From positions 248,001-312,000 of the forward strand of contig JADJPY010000003.1 in NCBI GenBank assembly GCA_016713005.1: 64,000 bases of DNA, given 5' to 3'. The position numbers were made by a program, and so were the translations under genes. The notes under the pieces are model-generated. The model was given only the letters and a program-made list of their open reading frames with translations. It searched no databases and was not told the DNA's origin. Source of the DNA: Ramlibacter sp. (GTDB lineage Bacteria; Pseudomonadota; Gammaproteobacteria; Burkholderiales; Burkholderiaceae_C). Shown here in pieces: positions 60,148 to 64,000 of the stretch (positions within the stretch are counted from its first letter, which is position 1; the number at the start of each line of letters is the position of its first letter).

Positions 60148-60667
60148 GGTCGTGGTGATCATGATCGTGGCCGCCATCGGAATGGCCATGCCGGGTGTGG
60201 CCATGCCCCGGCTGGGCGCCATAGGCGCCGCCTTCGGGTTCGAACGCGGCGTTGGCCTCGTTCACGATCAGGTGCATGGCGCGCAGCATGCCGGCCAGCA
60301 CATGGTCGGGCTCGATCTTCAGGTGATCCGGCTTGAGCTCGATGGGCACATGGCGGTTGCCCAGGTGGTAGGCCGCGCGTGTCAGGTCAAACGGCGTGCC
60401 GTGCTGGCTGCAATGCGTGATGACCAGCACCGGCTGCGGCGCGGCCTGTACGGCGATGAGTGAGCCGTCTTCGGCCACCAGCACGTCGCCACCGCGCACC
60501 ACCGTGCCGCGCGGCAGGAACACGCCGATGTGCCGGCCTTGCGAGTCAGTGGCATCAAAGCGGCTTTTCTGGCGCACATCCCAGTCCAGCTCGACGGTGG
60601 CGGCGCGCTTGAGCAGCACGGACGAGAGGCCCTGGCCGCCGGCCAGCAACTTGGAGACTTGAAGCAT
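60119..60667 (-). CDS. ureE: Urease accessory nickel-binding protein UreE
   Basis: 182 residues. N-terminal beta domain (RGTVVRGGDVLVAEDG) and metal-binding domain (VITHCSQHGTPFDLTRAAYHLGNRHVPIEL, GMLRAMHLIVNEANAAFEPE). The C-terminus is very His-rich, with about 13 His among the last 26 residues, as in nickel-storing UreE forms. ATG 60667 overlaps the ureC stop by one base (TGATG). Confidence 0.94.
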   Translation of the reverse strand: MLQVSKLLAGGQGLSSVLLKRAATVELDWDVRQKSRFDATDSQGRHIGVFLPRGTVVRGGDVLVAEDGSLIAVQAAPQPVLVITHCSQHGTPFDLTRAAYHLGNRHVPIELKPDHLKIEPDHVLAGMLRAMHLIVNEANAAFEPEGGAYGAQPGHGHTRHGHSDGGHDHDHHDHDGHGHHHH

Positions 60668-62385
60668 CAGAACAGGAAATAGCGCTGCGTCATGGGCAGG
60701 GTGACAGCGGCTTCGCAGGTCAGCAGCTGCCCGTCGGCGCGCACCGCATAGGTCTGCGGGTCGATTTCCATCTTCGGCACATAGCCGTTGTGGATCAGGT
60801 GCTGCTTGCGCACCTGGCGAATGTTCTTCACGGCGCTGACCGTCTTGGCCAGGCCGAACCGTTCCTTGACGCCCGCGGCCAGTGCGGCCTGCGACACAAA
60901 GGTCAGCGAGCCGCGGGCCAGGGCGCCGCCAAAGGCGCCGAACATCGGGCGGTAGTGCACCGGCTGGGGTGTGGGGATGGACGCGTTGGGGTCGCCCATG
61001 GCCGCAAACGCTATGAAGCCGCCCTTGAGGATCAGCGCCGGCTTGATGCCGAAGAAAGCCGGCTTCCAGATCACCAGGTCGGCCCACTTGCCAGTCTCCA
61101 GGCTGCCGACTTCGTGGCTGATGCCGTGCGCGATGGCGGGGTTGATCGTGTACTTGGCGATGTAGCGTTTGGCGCGGAAATTGTCGTTGCGCGCGGAGTC
61201 TTCAGGCAGCTTGCCGCGCTGCACCTTCATCTTGTGCGCGGTCTGCCAGGTGCGGATGATGACCTCGCCCACCCGCCCCATGGCCTGGCTATCGCTGCTC
61301 ATCATGCTGATGGCGCCCAGGTCGTGCAGGATGTCCTCGGCCGCAATGGTCTCCTTGCGGATGCGGCTTTCGGCAAAGGCCAGGTCCTCGGCAATGCCAG
61401 CGTCCAGGTGGTGGCACACCATCAGCATGTCCACATGCTCGTCCAGCGTGTTGCGCGTGTAGGGCATGGTGGGGTTGGTTGAGCTGGGCAGGAAATTGGC
61501 CTCGCCCACCACGCGCAGGATGTCCGGCGCATGCCCTCCGCCGGCGCCCTCGGTGTGGAAGGCGCACAGGCTGCGGCCCTTGGTGGCCGCGATGGTGTTT
61601 TCCACAAAGCCGGATTCGTTGAGCGTGTCGGAGTGGATCGCCACTTGCGTGTCCGTCTCTTCCGCCACGTCCAGGCAATTGCTGATGGCCGCAGGCGTGG
61701 TGCCCCAGTCCTCGTGCAGCTTCAGGCCGATCACGCCGGCGTTGATCTGCTCACGCAGCGCAGCGGGCAGGCTGGCGTTGCCCTTGCCCAGAAAACCCAG
61801 GTTCATGGCAAAGCCGTCGGCGGCTTGAAGCATGCGCTCGATGTTCCAGGGGCCGGGCGTGCAGGTCGTGGCAAAGGTGCCGGTGGCCGGTCCGGTGCCG
61901 CCGCCCAGCATGGTGGTGACGCCCGAAGTGAGCGCCTCTTCGATTTGCTGTGGGCAGATGAAGTGGATGTGGCTGTCGATGCCGCCCGCCGTGACGATGT
62001 TGCCTTCGCAGGAGATGATTTCCGTGCCCGGACCGATGATCATGTCCACGCCGGGTTGCGTGTCGGGGTTGCCGGCCTTGCCGATGGCCGCGATGCGCCC
62101 GCCCTTGATGCCGATATCGGCCTTGACGATGCCCCAGTGGTCGATGATGAGTGCGTTGGTCAGCACGCAGTCCATTGCACCTTCGGCACGCGTTTTCTGC
62201 GACTGCGCCATGCCGTCACGGATGGTCTTGCCGCCGCCGAACTTGACTTCCTCGCCATAGCCGCCGGCGCGCAGTGTGTAGTCGTCCTCGACCTCCACCA
62301 CCAGCTCGGTGTCGGCCAGGCGAACCCGGTCGCCCTTGGTTGGGCCAAACATTTCCGCGTAGGCGCGGCGCCCGATCGTTGCCAT
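60667..62385 (-). CDS. ureC: Urease subunit alpha
   Basis: 572 residues. Catalytic subunit that hydrolyses urea to ammonia and CO2. Metal ligands and carbamylated Lys are visible: GGIDSHIHFICP, GLKLHEDWG, AIHSDTLNESGF, and the flap MVCHHLDAGIAEDLAFAESR with the catalytic His. ATG 62385 overlaps the ureB stop (TGATG); a GTG one codon earlier is also possible. Confidence 0.98.
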   Translation of the reverse strand: MATIGRRAYAEMFGPTKGDRVRLADTELVVEVEDDYTLRAGGYGEEVKFGGGKTIRDGMAQSQKTRAEGAMDCVLTNALIIDHWGIVKADIGIKGGRIAAIGKAGNPDTQPGVDMIIGPGTEIISCEGNIVTAGGIDSHIHFICPQQIEEALTSGVTTMLGGGTGPATGTFATTCTPGPWNIERMLQAADGFAMNLGFLGKGNASLPAALREQINAGVIGLKLHEDWGTTPAAISNCLDVAEETDTQVAIHSDTLNESGFVENTIAATKGRSLCAFHTEGAGGGHAPDILRVVGEANFLPSSTNPTMPYTRNTLDEHVDMLMVCHHLDAGIAEDLAFAESRIRKETIAAEDILHDLGAISMMSSDSQAMGRVGEVIIRTWQTAHKMKVQRGKLPEDSARNDNFRAKRYIAKYTINPAIAHGISHEVGSLETGKWADLVIWKPAFFGIKPALILKGGFIAFAAMGDPNASIPTPQPVHYRPMFGAFGGALARGSLTFVSQAALAAGVKERFGLAKTVSAVKNIRQVRKQHLIHNGYVPKMEIDPQTYAVRADGQLLTCEAAVTLPMTQRYFLF

Positions 62386-62690
62386 CACAGTTTCCCCTGC
62401 ACGAGGCCACGAAACCCGTAGACCACCCGCTCGCCGGCCAAGTCCACCAGCTCCACCGTGCGCTGCTGTCCCGGCTCAAAGCGCACCGCAGTGCCCGAGG
62501 CAATGTTCAGCCGCATGCCGCGCGCGGCGTCGCGGTCAAACCGGAGCGCGCCATTGGTCTCGGCAAAGTGGTAGTGCGAGCCCACCTGGATCGGCCGATC
62601 GGCCCGGTTCTGCACCACCACGGTGAGTGTGCGGCGACCGGGGTTGAGTACGTGCTCACCTTCTTCGGTGATGAGTTCGCCGGGGATCAT
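62385..62690 (-). CDS. ureB: Urease subunit beta
   Basis: 101 residues, normal length. MIPGELITEEGEHVLNPGR, QVGSHYHFAETNGALRFDRD and GMRLNIASGTAVRFEPGQ are characteristic. It lies 14 bases downstream of hupE and overlaps ureC by one base. Confidence 0.97.
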   Translation of the reverse strand: MIPGELITEEGEHVLNPGRRTLTVVVQNRADRPIQVGSHYHFAETNGALRFDRDAARGMRLNIASGTAVRFEPGQQRTVELVDLAGERVVYGFRGLVQGKL

Positions 62691-62704
62691 GACCGGGTCA
62701 CTCC

Positions 62705-63301
62705 TCAGGCCAGACGCAGCAACAGCGCTGCGCCGAACAGGGCCACGCCAGCGCCCGCCCCAACCGCCAGCACCTGCGAGCGTGCCAACAGGCGGTGCCC
62801 CAGCAGAAGGCCCGCGCCGTGCAGCAACGCGGTGGCCAGCACCATGCCGGCCAGGAGGGAGGCGGCGTTGCCGCCGGCCAGCTCGACGCCATGGGCGGCA
62901 CCGTGGAAGAACGCGAACGTGCCCGCCAGCGCCGCGGCCACGGCGGCGGGCACCCGACGGCGCCAGGCCAGCAGCAGTCCCACAACCAGCAACGAGGCGG
63001 CGATCATCGGCTCGACCACCGGAATCGCGAATCCGGCCATGCCGGCCAGTGCGCCGACGACCAGCACCGCGACGAAAGCGAGCGGCGCCAGCCAGGCAGG
63101 TCGCACCGCCAGCGCGCTCCACAGGCCCACGGCCAGCATGGCTGCCAAGTGGTCAAGCCCGGTGAAGGGGTGCGTGAAGCCGTCCAGAAAGCCGGCGGAA
63201 TGGGTGTGCGGGTCGGCACCGGTGTGCGCCAGGGCCAGTGCCGGGCCCAGCGTGAGTGCTGTGCCGAGGATGAACTTGAGAAGGTTTGCTATGGTTTTCA
63301 T
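62705..63301 (-). CDS. HupE/UreJ family nickel transporter
   Basis: 198 residues with a cleavable signal peptide (ALALAH) and about six membrane segments. HupE landmarks: HTHSAGFLDGFTHPFTGLDHLAAM with metal-ligand His and Asp, and FAFFHGAAHGVEL. Supplies nickel for urease. Its position between ureA and ureB is common in Comamonadaceae. The start codon and the first five codons (MKTIAN) lie in the palindrome of dispersed repeat copy 7. Confidence 0.93.
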   Translation of the reverse strand: MKTIANLLKFILGTALTLGPALALAHTGADPHTHSAGFLDGFTHPFTGLDHLAAMLAVGLWSALAVRPAWLAPLAFVAVLVVGALAGMAGFAIPVVEPMIAASLLVVGLLLAWRRRVPAAVAAALAGTFAFFHGAAHGVELAGGNAASLLAGMVLATALLHGAGLLLGHRLLARSQVLAVGAGAGVALFGAALLLRLA

Positions 63302-63349
63302 AGTGGGTCAACAAGTGTGGACGGGGGCTACAGGCGTTTTTGACAATGA
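63288..63349 (+). repeat. 62-bp dispersed repeat, copy 7 (between ureA and hupE)
   Basis: Head GCTATGGTTTTCATAGT (63288-63304); GGACGGGGGCTACAGGCG at 63319, one base earlier and one base longer than in other copies; end TTTTTGACAATGA at 63349. Read on the minus strand the head carries the hupE start codon. The copy occupies most of the 81-base gap between ureA and hupE. Confidence 0.85.
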
Positions 63350-63382
63350 AAATTGGTTGGGAGCGTGCGACCAGGCGGGCAC

Positions 63383-63685
63383 TCAGACGATGGGTTGGTG
63401 AACAGTGACGAGCTTGGTGCCGTCGGGGAAAGTCGCCTCGACCTGGATGTCCGGGATCATCTCGGCGATGCCGTCCATCACATCGGCCCGGGTCAGCACG
63501 GAGCGGCCCTCGCTCATCAGCTGGGCCACGGTCTTGCCGTCACGGGCGCCCTCCATCACGGCGGCGGAGATCAGCGCCACGGCTTCGGGGTAATTGAGCT
63601 TGAGCCCGCGCGCCTTGCGGCGCTCGGCCAGCAGGGCCGCGGTGAAGATCAGCAGCTTGTCTTTTTCGCGGGGAGTCAGTTCCAT
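63383..63685 (-). CDS. ureA: Urease subunit gamma
   Basis: 100 residues, the standard length. MELTPREKDKLLIFTAALLA, GLKLNYPEAVALISAAVMEGAR and IQVEATFPDGTKLVTVHQPI are diagnostic. First urease gene on this strand; in relatives ureD lies just upstream, but here a divergent gene starts at 63833 instead. Confidence 0.97.
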   Translation of the reverse strand: MELTPREKDKLLIFTAALLAERRKARGLKLNYPEAVALISAAVMEGARDGKTVAQLMSEGRSVLTRADVMDGIAEMIPDIQVEATFPDGTKLVTVHQPIV

Positions 63686-63832
63686 GGGCGGGGCTTGCGC
63701 GGCGGCGTGGGTGGTCTTCGGTCATTATGTTGCAAGCCCTGTGCCGTGCCATACGCCCAACGGCGCATCTGCGGGCGCTTCTGGGCACGGAACCTGCACC
63801 ACAGGGGTGCCAGCCCGGCGCCATTTCTCCCC

Positions 63833-64000
63833 GTGAAGCCCGTCATCCCCATCATCGCCGTCAGCGACACGCCTGAGCGCCCGGCGGGAGACGACGCGCC
63901 GCAACGGGTGGTCAAGGTGCGGCGCGACTACAACAGCTGGGTGGCCAGCGAGACGATGGAAGACTACGCGCTGCGCTACACCCCCCAGCGCTTTCGCAAG
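63833..64000 (+). CDS. Start of a permease-like gene, cut by window end
   Basis: 56 codons from GTG 63833 to the window end, open throughout. The soluble N-terminal stretch VRRDYNSWVASETMEDYALR, then YTPQRFRK, resembles from memory the start of NCS1-like (purine/cytosine permease family) transporters of Burkholderiales. No membrane segment is reached yet. Divergent from ureA across about 147 bases; uptake of a nitrogen compound such as a purine or allantoin would fit beside urease but is inference. Confidence 0.5.
   Translation, partial: MKPVIPIIAVSDTPERPAGDDAPQRVVKVRRDYNSWVASETMEDYALRYTPQRFRK

Noticed and set aside
1..64000. Insertion sequences, prophage, CRISPR arrays, integrases or a replication origin
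   Set aside because: No transposase, integrase, phage structural gene, spaced direct-repeat array or DnaA-box cluster was seen.

Overview
The window reads as a continuous piece of chromosome from a high-GC betaproteobacterium of the order Burkholderiales, most likely family Comamonadaceae (Acidovorax / Polaromonas / Rhodoferax / Hydrogenophaga relatives). The basis is the gene content and order (tpr-lolB-ispE-tRNA-prs-rplY-pth; gmk-rpoZ-spoT; yicC; Ser/Thr kinase-PP2C-rph-rdgB-hemW; argH-algZ-algR; ureA-hupE-ureB-ureC-ureE-ureF-ureG) and residue-level resemblance from memory. No database was searched. There is no plasmid, phage, IS or CRISPR signature, and no gene-free stretch longer than 300 bases.

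Layout. 1-9.1 kb: end of an alpha/beta hydrolase gene, queF, a crotonase, a small membrane protein, an envelope trio (DUF3034-type outer-membrane protein, exported truncated globin, exported cupredoxin), a DUF1569 protein, DNA polymerase IV, a BLUF-like protein and an FMN-dependent lactate dehydrogenase. 9.2-18.9 kb: penicillin-binding protein 1C overlapping a giant alpha-2-macroglobulin, then argH. 19-20.8 kb: AlgZ/AlgR-type two-component pair. 20.8-27.5 kb: a peptide-type ABC importer (two permeases, two ATPases, binding protein) ending in a TPR protein. 27.5-34.3 kb: ferredoxin, pth, rplY, prs, tRNA-Gln, ispE, lolB, a TPR protein and mutM. 34.3-41.5 kb: a dynamin-like GTPase, mutY, rapZ, recN, nadK and hrcA; the last five carry reading-frame damage. 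41.5-51.1 kb: two tRNAs, greB, spoT, rpoZ, gmk, yicC, kinase/phosphatase pair, rph, rdgB and hemW. 51.1-56.2 kb: a sulfate-activation island (cysNC, cysD with a large extra N-terminal region, cysQ, a TSUP permease). 56.2-58.8 kb: tRNA-Ser, a tricarboxylate-type binding protein and an acyl-CoA ligase. 58.8-63.7 kb: urease cluster without ureD. The last 170 bases start a permease-like gene.

The most striking signal is a dispersed repeat of about 62 bp found seven times (about 3.4, 5.6, 9.5, 11.5, 31.6, 49.3 and 63.3 kb). It has a 17-bp imperfect palindrome of the form GCTAT-N7-ATAGC. In the six clearest copies a G-rich block follows 31-32 bases after the palindrome starts; the LolB copy is more diverged there. 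Copies sit in frame inside genes or on gene edges. They encode the signal-peptide or lipobox region of three exported proteins, an internal linker of PBP1C, the tail of DNA polymerase IV and the last codons of RNase PH, and they touch the start codons of rdgB and hupE.

A second notable signal is a cluster of small deletions at 37.2-41.3 kb (rapZ, recN, nadK, hrcA, and a lost mutY tail), with similar lesions at the starts of ureF and ureG. Because nadK is normally essential and several losses are single bases in homopolymers, sequencing or assembly error is the leading explanation. Other points for follow-up are a BLUF-like protein with Glu at the key Gln position, the N-terminal extension of CysD, the dynamin-like GTPase between mutM and mutY, and the exported globin/cupredoxin trio.
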